39,179 nucleotides of DNA from Oscillospiraceae bacterium (GTDB lineage: Bacteria; Bacillota; Clostridia; Oscillospirales; Butyricicoccaceae), in contig SVKW01000003.1 in assembly GCA_015068285.1 (NCBI GenBank), forward strand, positions 1 through 39,179, in the 5' to 3' direction. The position numbers were made by a program, and so were the translations under genes. The notes below the pieces were generated by a model. The model was not told the DNA's origin. It did no database searches and saw only the letters and a list, made by a program, of their open reading frames with translations. Shown piece after piece: positions 32,303-38,732 of this stretch (within the stretch, counting starts at the first letter, position 1; each line of letters opens with the position of its first letter).

Positions 32303-32791
32303 TTATTTCCAATATTCTTTCTTCACAACCCTGTATGCAGGCTTGTAATGCTGGTGATACTGCTTTGTGTGTGAAGTGGGGCGTATGCCTTCCATGAGAT
32401 AGGTGGCAACAGCCTTGTAAGCTGTGTCAAAATCAAAACTGAAACAGCCTTCCTCAGCCATTTTAATAAATAAATCGAGCTTTTCCTCAAAGGCATAGTT
32501 GCTTCCGCCGCCTTCGTTGGCACTCTTTACAAATGCCTCATTGAGCCTGCCAAGCTGAGCCTTGTCAAGCCCCTTGAGGGAAACACGCACATAGCCGTTT
32601 CCAATATCCTGCTCGGCTTCACAAGGCAAATCATGGGTTTCCTGCCATTCGCCAAGCAATCTCCCTTCGGCAACAAGCGGGTCTGCAATAAGATGCCCCG
32701 GACCAAACTCGTGCTGAAAAATCAGCTTGATATAGTCCTGCGGCAGAGAATGAGGATGAAGTTTCTTTTCCAGTAAAATATATTCTTTCAT
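32303..32791 (-). CDS. Conserved-looking cytoplasmic protein, function unknown
   Basis: A 162-residue soluble protein that I do not recognise. It has no signal peptide, membrane segment or cysteine pair. Features that may be functional are HEFGPGHLI near residues 27-35, the ENDGNGYVRVSL-like stretch DIGNGYVRVSLKGL near 62-75, and a histidine-rich C-terminus (TSHTKQYHQHYKPAYRVV). Charged and aromatic residues are clustered as in an enzyme rather than a structural protein. AAAGGATTTATTAT precedes the start. It is upstream of the SLH gene on the same strand, only weakly separated from it, so co-expression is possible. Confidence 0.6.
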   Translation of the reverse strand: MKEYILLEKKLHPHSLPQDYIKLIFQHEFGPGHLIADPLVAEGRLLGEWQETHDLPCEAEQDIGNGYVRVSLKGLDKAQLGRLNEAFVKSANEGGGSNYAFEEKLDLFIKMAEEGCFSFDFDTAYKAVATYLMEGIRPTSHTKQYHQHYKPAYRVVKKEYWK

Positions 32792-33065
32792 ATAATAAAT
32801 CCTTTCACTATTTCTTGGCTTCCTCGTAGGATGTAGGGGCGGGTTTCCATGCCCACCCGCCTAATAAATGCGCCGCAGGCACCCATTTAGCCTCCCCTGT
32901 GATTTCACCCCAACGAGCGGGCTCGCCGGGGACCCCATTATCGGGGAGGGGGCGCCGTAAACGGCACTAGCTTCGCGTCGCCACGAAGTGGTGGTGGGGT
33001 TGTCTGATATTAAATGCGACTTGTGTAAGCGCCCTTTGGGTATCACACAACACTTACACATTACT
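32792..33065. repeat. Composite of nested intergenic repeats
   Basis: No gene. A GC-rich single hairpin (32833-32860, GTAGGGGCGGGTTTCCATGC then CCACCCGC) is followed by AAATGCGCCGCAGGCAC, shared with the copy at 9367. Next comes a double-hairpin element beginning AGCCTCCCCTGTG near 32890 that seems interrupted by about 40 bp before resuming at TATCGGGGAGGGGGC. At the end lies an inverted repeat, TGTGTAAG...CTTACACA, with a loop of roughly 25 nt. Confidence 0.6.
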
Positions 33066-33100
33066 AAAAAAATACCGCCGCTATATAAAACGGCGGTATT
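33066..33100 (-). terminator. Terminator of the third MATE gene
   Basis: AATACCGCCG / CGGCGGTATT with a 10-nt loop and seven T on the minus strand, a few bases after the stop codon. Confidence 0.85.
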
Positions 33101-33107
33101 GTGCAGT

Positions 33108-34541
33108 TTAGTGGTGCTTCTTCTTGCTTGCAAATGGCGGTTCATCGCCATCGTTGAGAGGCTTGAGCTTTTTGAAAAGCCATGTCATCATAGGAACGGC
33201 AAGGAAGAGGAAGGAGAACAGGTCGGAGAGCGCCTGTGCGCCTGCAAGACCGTATTCGCCGATGCCGAACATATTCTCCAGAATTGGAGGGAGAATCAGA
33301 ACTATAGGAATGAGGAACAAAAGCTGGCGTGACATACTGAGAACGAGATTCTCAACAGGTCTGCCTATCGACTGGAACATATTACTGGAAACCATAACGA
33401 TGATGTGCGGAATAAGCACAACGCAGAGTGTACGCACCTTGAAAGATGCAACGGCGAGAACAGTAGGGTCGTTTTCCGAGTTGAAGAAACCGATAAGAGT
33501 TTCAGCACCGAGGAACATTGCTGTGCCGAGAATGAGAGCGCAGATCGAGCCGATCTTGACGGTTGTCATGTAAGCTTCCTTAACACGCTTGTATTTCTTT
33601 GCGCCCCAGCAGAAGCCTGCAACAGGACCGAAGCCCTGGGAGAAGCCCATGATAGCAGAAGCGATAAGACGGTAAAGCTTATTGGCAACAGAGATAGCGG
33701 CGAGAACAGCAGTGCCGAAGCCCTTTGCAACATGGTTGGAAATAATACCGCCAACAGACATAAGGCTCATACGCAAAAATGCAGGAACGCCCATCTTTGC
33801 AACTTCGCTCATTGTATCCCATTTCAGTTTGAAATGCTTGAAATGAAGTTCAAGCATAGCTGTCTTCTTGATATAAGGAATAGCGAGAACACAGCAGCTG
33901 AACATCTTGGAAAGGGCAGTAGCGCCTGCAGCGCCGGCAACTTCCCAGCCGAAAACGTTGATGAAAAGCGGGTCGAGAATTATATTGAGGAAACAGCCTG
34001 AACACATACCCCACATAGCATAAGTTGTCGAGCCTTCGCTTCGCAGAAGCTGATTCATGATAAGGTTAGCTGTTGTAAATCCTGATGAAAGCATGATCCA
34101 GTGTGCATAGTCCATGGAATACTGGAGAGCTGAATCTGTAACACCGAAAAGACGGACTATCGGTTCTTTGAAGAATACGCAGATAAAACCTAACATAAAG
34201 GAGAAAAGAACACCGATAGTGAGAGTTGTTGTAGCAACGGAAGAAGCCTTTTCGTCTTCCTTGGCGCCCATAAGACGGGATATGTAGCTGGCAGCACCCA
34301 TTGCAAAACCCATTGAAACGGCGCGGAGCAGATTCATAAGCGAATCGTTTACCGCAACAGCAGCGGTGGCATTCATGCCAAGCTGACTGACGAAGAAAGT
34401 GTCGGCAAGATTATATATCGAGTCGATCATCTGAGAGATAATCATCGGTATGGCAACTCTTGGAATGACCTTCATCATCGGATCTTCCAGCATCATACGG
34501 CGACGAGCTTCTCTCTGTAAAGCTTGCTTGTTAGCGTCCAA
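33108..34541 (-). CDS. MATE family efflux transporter (MepA-like)
   Basis: A 477-residue MATE transporter with a slightly longer cytoplasmic N-terminus and a basic, histidine-ending tail (KKKHH). Family marks include IDSIYNLADTFFVSQLG in helix 1, NQLLRSEGSTTYAM at the end of helix 5 and MFQSIGRPVENLVLSMSRQ in the second half, close to the MepA group, which exports dyes and biocides. The start codon is TTG: the first in-frame codon at the right distance (8 nt) from a strong GGAGGT site; the nearest ATG lies 15 codons later. It has its own promoter and terminator. Confidence 0.88.
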   Translation of the reverse strand: MDANKQALQREARRRMMLEDPMMKVIPRVAIPMIISQMIDSIYNLADTFFVSQLGMNATAAVAVNDSLMNLLRAVSMGFAMGAASYISRLMGAKEDEKASSVATTTLTIGVLFSFMLGFICVFFKEPIVRLFGVTDSALQYSMDYAHWIMLSSGFTTANLIMNQLLRSEGSTTYAMWGMCSGCFLNIILDPLFINVFGWEVAGAAGATALSKMFSCCVLAIPYIKKTAMLELHFKHFKLKWDTMSEVAKMGVPAFLRMSLMSVGGIISNHVAKGFGTAVLAAISVANKLYRLIASAIMGFSQGFGPVAGFCWGAKKYKRVKEAYMTTVKIGSICALILGTAMFLGAETLIGFFNSENDPTVLAVASFKVRTLCVVLIPHIIVMVSSNMFQSIGRPVENLVLSMSRQLLFLIPIVLILPPILENMFGIGEYGLAGAQALSDLFSFLFLAVPMMTWLFKKLKPLNDGDEPPFASKKKHH

Positions 34542-34581
34542 AGCAAATTACCTCCATTTCTTTAAGTAACTTAATGAATAT

Positions 34582-34610
34582 ATTTTACACCCATTTAAAA
34601 CATAAGTCAA
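34582..34610 (-). promoter_or_regulatory. Promoter of the third MATE gene
   Basis: Minus strand TTGACT, 17 bp, TAAAAT, about 40 bp before the TTG start codon. Confidence 0.7.
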
Positions 34611-34659
34611 GATAATAATTTTTTATCAAACTTTAAGCGAAAAAAGGCCGCTTTTAAAT

Positions 34660-34691
34660 AAAAGCCTTTCCGGTTTCAGGAGGAGGTGTTT
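34660..34691. repeat. Truncated double-hairpin repeat
   Basis: AAAAGCCTTTCCGGTTTCAG, then GAGGAGGTG. It matches the first half of the copy at 34785; the second hairpin is missing. Confidence 0.5.
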
Positions 34692-34703
34692 ATTGCGTCA
34701 CTT

Positions 34704-34754
34704 GCCTCCCTCTGAGGAGGGAGGTGGCTGCCGAAGGCAGACGGAGGGAGAGAA
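34704..34754. repeat. Double-hairpin intergenic repeat, CCTCCCTC type
   Basis: Hairpin 1 CCTCCCTCTGAGGAGGGAGG, hairpin 2 CTGCC-GAA-GGCAG, then ACGGAGGGAG. Confidence 0.85.
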
Positions 34755-34784
34755 AACTATCAAATCCGACGGAGACACATATAA

Positions 34785-34840
34785 AAAGCCTCTCCTGTTT
34801 TAGGAGGAGGTGGCAGTCCGAAGGACTGACGGAGAGGGTG
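34785..34840. repeat. Double-hairpin intergenic repeat, CCTCTCCT type
   Basis: Hairpin 1 CCTCTCCTGTTTTAGGAGGAGG, hairpin 2 CAGTCC-GAA-GGACTG, then ACGGAGAGG. Two or three copies lie in tandem here. Confidence 0.85.
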
Positions 34841-34852
34841 TAAACACACTTC

Positions 34853-34868
34853 TTCTACATTCGTAGAA
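34853..34868. promoter_or_regulatory. BlaI-type operator O1
   Basis: TTCTAC-ATTC-GTAGAA, a perfect 6-bp inverted repeat just upstream of the -35 box of the blaI-like gene. Confidence 0.75.
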
Positions 34869-34875
34869 ATTTCTC

Positions 34876-34905
34876 TTGACAGCAAAAATACTTTCATGAT
34901 ATAAT
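34876..34905 (+). promoter_or_regulatory. Promoter of the BlaI/M56 operon
   Basis: TTGACA, 18 bp, TATAAT. Consensus boxes bracketed by operators O1 and O2. Confidence 0.8.
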
Positions 34906-34921
34906 TTCTACAAAAGTAGAA
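34906..34921. promoter_or_regulatory. BlaI-type operator O2
   Basis: TTCTAC-AAAA-GTAGAA, the same half-sites as O1, directly after the -10 box and covering the predicted transcription start. Centres of O1 and O2 are 53 bp apart, about five helical turns. Confidence 0.78.
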
Positions 34922-34937
34922 GATAAGGAGATGTCTT

Positions 34938-35312
34938 ATGAATAATATAAAACGCCTGCCCGACAGTGAGCTTGAGCTTATGCAGATAATCTGGAAGCTG
35001 GAATATCCCGTTTCCCGCCCGGACATCGAAAAAAACCTGCCAGAAAATCATCAGCTCGCCGCCACAACGATTCTCACATTATTAACACGCCTTTGCGAAA
35101 AAGGCTTCCTCAAGGTGGAAAAACAGGGTAAAACCAACCTGTATACGCCCCTTATCGCCGAAAAAGATTACCTTGCAGGGGAGAGCCGCAATATCCTCAA
35201 CCGCCTTTACGGCGGCTCGCTGAAAGCCTTCGCAATGTCTTTGGTCGACTCAGGCGTAAGCCGCGAAGAAATCGACGAGCTGCGTAAAATGCTTGAAGAA
35301 AACAAGCTTTAA
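34938..35312 (+). CDS. BlaI/MecI/CopY family transcriptional repressor
   Basis: A 124-residue winged-helix repressor. The N-terminal domain (LPDSELELMQIIWKLEYPVSRPDI...TTILTLLTRLCEKGFLKVEKQGKTNLYTPLI) matches BlaI/MecI throughout. The C-terminal part, which forms the dimer and is the usual cleavage area, is shorter but present (LVDSGVSREEIDELRKMLEE). It should bind the two TTCTAC...GTAGAA operators ahead of its own gene and repress itself and the M56 partner gene. Ribosome site AAGGAGATGTCTT. Next gene 82 bp downstream. Confidence 0.9.
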   Translation: MNNIKRLPDSELELMQIIWKLEYPVSRPDIEKNLPENHQLAATTILTLLTRLCEKGFLKVEKQGKTNLYTPLIAEKDYLAGESRNILNRLYGGSLKAFAMSLVDSGVSREEIDELRKMLEENKL

Positions 35313-35394
35313 AGAACTGATGCTAAAAGCACATTCGTCGGTGGCTCTTTTCAGCCATTCTGACAAAAATATCTCGCCGTAAGGAGGAAAGATT

Positions 35395-37275
35395 ATGATT
35401 ACTGAAAAAGTCTTTTATGTAGCCCTTATTTCATTTATCGTATGGTATGTTTTCCGCCGTGAATGGCGGTATGAAAAGGAAGTAGCCCGAACAGGCGTCG
35501 TCATGGAATACCACAGAGGGCGCACGACAGCCATCGGCTCTCCGATGATGTTTCCCTATGCAATGCTTGCAATAACAGCAGTAATCCTGCTTCTTAACGG
35601 CTTCGGAAGCGCCTTTGAAGGTCTTGCCGAAATGGTATACGATTTTCTTATGACAATAAGCCTTTATTACATCGTGCTTATGGTGACATTGCCGTTTCTG
35701 CGCAAAATCATCAGCGCAAGAGCGTGCGCCTATCTCTGGATAGTGCCTGCCGCCCTTTACAATTTTATATATGTATTTAACAGACGAAACTTCTCGGTGC
35801 CGCCGTTTACAGTGAGGATTCCACGCAATATAGCCATTGCCTTTGCTGTAATCTGGCTTGTCGGCTTTGCCGTAATAATGACATGGAAAATAGTGTCCCA
35901 TCTCCGTTTCCGCAGGGAAATCCTCGAGAATGCCCACGAAGTCAAGGATGAGGAAATCCTTGCCCTCTGGGATAAGGAGCAGGATTTAATCGAGCGCAAG
36001 AGGGTGATCCCGCTTCTCGTTTCCGATAAAATCGCCTCGCCTATGACAATAGGCGTCCACGATGGAGCGCTCCGTACAGTCCTTCCTGCTATACATTATA
36101 ATATAGAGGAGCTTGAGCTCATATTCCGTCACGAGCTTCGTCATGTCCAGCGCCTCGACAGCGAAACAAAAGCCTTCTTAGCCTTTATGCAGGCCTTCTG
36201 CTGGTTTAACCCTCTCATGTGGTTTGCCACCAAAAAGGCGGCAGAGGATATGGAATTGTCCTGCGATGAAATGGTGCTATACAATGCCGACGAAAGCAAG
36301 CGTAAAAAGTATGCGGAGCTACTGCTCGAAACAGCAGGGGACGGCAGAGGATTTACAACCTGCCTTTCGGCAACAGCCAACAGTCTGCGCTACCGCCTTA
36401 AAAATGTAATGCTTCCGCGCAAGCGTCTTTCGGGCGCAGTTATAATTGCTCTGGTCACAGCCGTAATTATGATGACAGGCAATATTATAGCTGTAAGCAC
36501 CAGTTACGGCAGCATAGATGATGTAATTCTCCATGACCTCGGTGATTATTACATCAAAACCACAAGCATTCTTACAGCCGACGACTATAAATATAAGGAT
36601 GTCTACGGCTGGGACGAAGAAAAGCTGACCGATTATATCGGCTCCCTTGAAGTCACAAAGATAAGCAATATTATGGACGAGCCGCAAGGCGAAAAGCAGG
36701 GGCTTTTCCTCGCTATGCAAGGTGAAAATGACCTTATCTGGTTGAGCATTATGGACGATGTCCTCGATGTGCAGGTCGTCGGAGGGGGTAAAGCTTCTGG
36801 ACTTTACACAATCGAGGATAGCATAGATTGGACGCTAATAAATAGCTGTATGGACTATACTGTGGAAAACCCTGACCCCAATCCTGTACGCCCCACACTC
36901 GGCTTGTTCTTTGACCCTCCGCTTGAGCCTTACGAAGAAGCCTTGCACGCTGAGGACCGCCTGATAAGAATGACAGAGGGCAGTAATGTCACAGAATTTG
37001 AAAAGGAAGAACACGGCTGGAGCGGTGTTGTCGGCATAAAGCTCGACAAAGCCTTCCTTGAGTTTTCATACGAGCCTGAGGATTTTCTTATCGAAATCGA
37101 AGGTATGAACGGTGAAGGCAAGGAAACCGTTAAGCCGTCACAGCTTGGCGAAGGCAATGCCCTCAATTTAAAGCCATATCATGCCCGCTACACAGTCTAC
37201 GGCACCTTTAAATCCCATAAGCGCACAACCTACGAAATGGCATTCTATTTTGAAATCAATCCAAACCAGAGATAA
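35395..37275 (+). CDS. M56 (BlaR1/MecR1-type) membrane metallopeptidase with an unrecognised sensor domain
   Basis: A 626-residue membrane protein with four or five hydrophobic segments in the first 170 residues. A zinc protease site, HELRH near residues 246-250 with a further glutamate in ELSCDE near 287, lies in a cytoplasmic loop. A last membrane helix (about 346-368) leads to an extracytoplasmic region of about 255 residues. In BlaR1 that region is a penicillin-binding domain with SxxK; here no SxxK-KTG set was found, and the text is acidic (EEPYEEALHAEDRLIRMTEG). It should cleave the BlaI-like repressor after sensing an envelope signal that is probably not a beta-lactam. Ribosome site AAGGAGGAAAG. 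Confidence 0.87.
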   Translation: MITEKVFYVALISFIVWYVFRREWRYEKEVARTGVVMEYHRGRTTAIGSPMMFPYAMLAITAVILLLNGFGSAFEGLAEMVYDFLMTISLYYIVLMVTLPFLRKIISARACAYLWIVPAALYNFIYVFNRRNFSVPPFTVRIPRNIAIAFAVIWLVGFAVIMTWKIVSHLRFRREILENAHEVKDEEILALWDKEQDLIERKRVIPLLVSDKIASPMTIGVHDGALRTVLPAIHYNIEELELIFRHELRHVQRLDSETKAFLAFMQAFCWFNPLMWFATKKAAEDMELSCDEMVLYNADESKRKKYAELLLETAGDGRGFTTCLSATANSLRYRLKNVMLPRKRLSGAVIIALVTAVIMMTGNIIAVSTSYGSIDDVILHDLGDYYIKTTSILTADDYKYKDVYGWDEEKLTDYIGSLEVTKISNIMDEPQGEKQGLFLAMQGENDLIWLSIMDDVLDVQVVGGGKASGLYTIEDSIDWTLINSCMDYTVENPDPNPVRPTLGLFFDPPLEPYEEALHAEDRLIRMTEGSNVTEFEKEEHGWSGVVGIKLDKAFLEFSYEPEDFLIEIEGMNGEGKETVKPSQLGEGNALNLKPYHARYTVYGTFKSHKRTTYEMAFYFEINPNQR

Positions 37276-37297
37276 AACAGAAAGGACAAAATTATAA

Positions 37298-37326
37298 TGT
37301 CATTCTGAGCGAATGCGAAGAATCTC
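37298..37326. repeat. Short dispersed repeat of the GTCATTCTGAGCG type
   Basis: GTCATTCTGAGCGAATGCGA followed by AGAATC. This wording is familiar from intergenic regions of many gut bacteria; a short inverted arrangement (GATTCTTCGC vs GCGAATG) is seen. Only one copy is in the window. Confidence 0.5.
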
Positions 37327-37369
37327 CATCGGTTTGTACAAACAAATGTAAGGAACTTAATCCACCCTC

Positions 37370-37398
37370 TTGCAATTCAATTTCAAAAATGCTATCAT
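37370..37398 (+). promoter_or_regulatory. Promoter of the Fe-S reductase gene
   Basis: TTGCAA, 17 bp, TATCAT, about 36 bp before the start codon. Confidence 0.65.
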
Positions 37399-37433
37399 AT
37401 AGGTAAGCAAAAACTAACTGCGGAGGGCATAAT

Positions 37434-38138
37434 ATGAAAAATCTTGAACAGAAAATCCGTACATTGCTTAGAGAAATGGGCGCAGATATAGTGGGAATCG
37501 GTGATGTAAAGGGAATTGCCTTTAATGGATACACACGCGCCATAGCCGTTGCAAAAGCCCTTCCGCTCCATGTTCTCGAGCGCGAAGTGCCGGAAGGACC
37601 TACCCAGGAGTATCAGGACAGATACGATGAGCTGAATCTTCTGCTGGACAAAATGGCAGACGCCGTCGAAGAATTGCTCGTCAGCGAAGGCCACCGCTCG
37701 CTTGCTCTTTCACGCAGAAATATCCAGTGGGACAGGGAAACCTTTTCAACTCCGTTTCCATATAAGACAGCCGCCACACGCGCAGGCATAGGCTGGGTGG
37801 GTAAATGCGCCCTCCTCGTCACGCCTGAATGCGGCGCAGGCGTCCGTCTTACGGCGATACTCACCGATGCGCCGCTGGAAACAAATGAGCCGATTAACGA
37901 ATCCCGCTGCGGAGAATGCACGGTCTGCACCGACATATGCCCTGCAAAGGCGATTAAAAACGCATTATGGGATACACAAAAGGTGAGAAGTGATCTTGTC
38001 GATATAAAGCAGTGCGATAAAATCGCCCGTGATATCGCTGAAATCAAGCTTGGCGAGCGCACAACGATGTGCGGCAAGTGCTTTGCCGCCTGTCCGTATA
38101 CAAAAGCCTATATCGCCCGCAAAAAAGCCGAAAAATAA
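37434..38138 (+). CDS. 4Fe-4S double-cluster protein related to epoxyqueuosine reductase (QueG)
   Basis: A 234-residue iron-sulfur protein. Its second half holds two cluster motifs: C159-x2-C162-x2-C165-x3-C169-P and C194 with C213-x2-C216-x3-C220-P, the ferredoxin layout of QueG. The middle section (YKTAATRAGIGWVGKCALLVTPECG) also matches QueG. At 234 residues it lacks QueG's C-terminal HEAT-like part and has a shortened N-terminal cobalamin domain, so it belongs to the short QueG-like group in anaerobes whose substrate is unknown; tRNA queuosine synthesis should not be assumed. CGGAGGGCATAAT precedes the start. Monocistronic, with terminator. Confidence 0.82.
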   Translation: MKNLEQKIRTLLREMGADIVGIGDVKGIAFNGYTRAIAVAKALPLHVLEREVPEGPTQEYQDRYDELNLLLDKMADAVEELLVSEGHRSLALSRRNIQWDRETFSTPFPYKTAATRAGIGWVGKCALLVTPECGAGVRLTAILTDAPLETNEPINESRCGECTVCTDICPAKAIKNALWDTQKVRSDLVDIKQCDKIARDIAEIKLGERTTMCGKCFAACPYTKAYIARKKAEK

Positions 38139-38143
38139 ATCAA

Positions 38144-38176
38144 AAACTCCCGAAACTTACATCGGGAGTTTATTTT
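38144..38176 (+). terminator. Terminator of the Fe-S reductase gene
   Basis: AAACTCCCGA / TCGGGAGTTT with an 8-nt loop and a T-rich tail. Confidence 0.8.
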
Positions 38177-38213
38177 ATAACATCAATTTGAAAAACATAG
38201 TGCGTATATGTAA

Positions 38214-38241
38214 AAAAAGAACGCCCGACGGACGTTCTTTT
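38214..38241 (-). terminator. Terminator of rpmE
   Basis: Minus strand AAAAGAACG...CGTTCTTTT followed by seven T, 17 bp after the stop codon. Confidence 0.8.
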
Positions 38242-38258
38242 GTTTTCGTATTTTACGA

Positions 38259-38459
38259 TTACTTCTTGCCGAAACGCTTGTTGAAACGGTCAACACGGCC
38301 GCCTGCGTCTACGAGCTTCTGCTTACCTGTGAAGAATGGGTGGCAAGCGCTGCAGATTTCAACCTTAAGGTCCTTTCTTGTGGAACCTGTTTCGATAACG
38401 TTACCGCAAGCACACTTAACTGTTGTTACAGCATAGTTTGGGTGGATGCCCTCTTTCAT
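38259..38459 (-). CDS. rpmE: 50S ribosomal protein L31 (zinc-binding type)
   Basis: A 66-residue large-subunit ribosomal protein. MKEGIHPNY at the N-terminus and the zinc ligands C16, C18, C36 and C39 (KCACGN...[11 protein letters not shown]) mark the zinc-containing form. The lysine/arginine-rich end ([12 protein letters not shown]) contacts rRNA. The ORF track's start at 38468 is a GTG that is part of the ribosome site AGAGGTGAAAAC; the ATG at 38459 is the true start. The gene is transcribed alone. Confidence 0.95.
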   Translation of the reverse strand: MKEGIHPNYAVTTVKCACGNVIETGSTRKDLKVEICSACHPFFTGKQKLVDAGGRVDRFNKRFGKK

Positions 38460-38502
38460 TGTTTTCACCTCTGAGTCTTATTTTTGTTAGCACATGTGAT
38501 GT

Positions 38503-38531
38503 ATTCTATCACAACATTTCAAGAAAATCAA
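38503..38531 (-). promoter_or_regulatory. Promoter of rpmE
   Basis: Minus strand TTGATT, 17 bp, TAGAAT, about 43 bp before the start codon. Confidence 0.55.
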
Positions 38532-38601
38532 TAGTTTTTTTGAAAAATCTTGAAAAATATTTTTGCACATGAAAAAACATGAAAAAAACACAAAATTACT
38601 A

Positions 38602-38630
38602 TTGCGTTTTTTTCAATTATCTATTATAAT
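38602..38630 (+). promoter_or_regulatory. Promoter of the foldase gene
   Basis: TTGCGT, 17 bp, TATAAT, leading to a leader of about 95 nt. A weaker alternative (TTGAGA, 17 bp, TAAATA) lies at 38677-38705. Confidence 0.6.
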
Positions 38631-38732
38631 TTAATAGCTGTTTGCAATTTTGTCAAGAGTAAATCAAAAATATTTATTGAGACAATGCAATCTACATATT
38701 AAATATATTTCGAAATCAAGGACGGAGTTCAA

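Noticed and set aside
4035-34840. Repeats as a CRISPR array
   Set aside because: Copies are scattered kilobases apart, variable in sequence and without regular spacers or cas genes.
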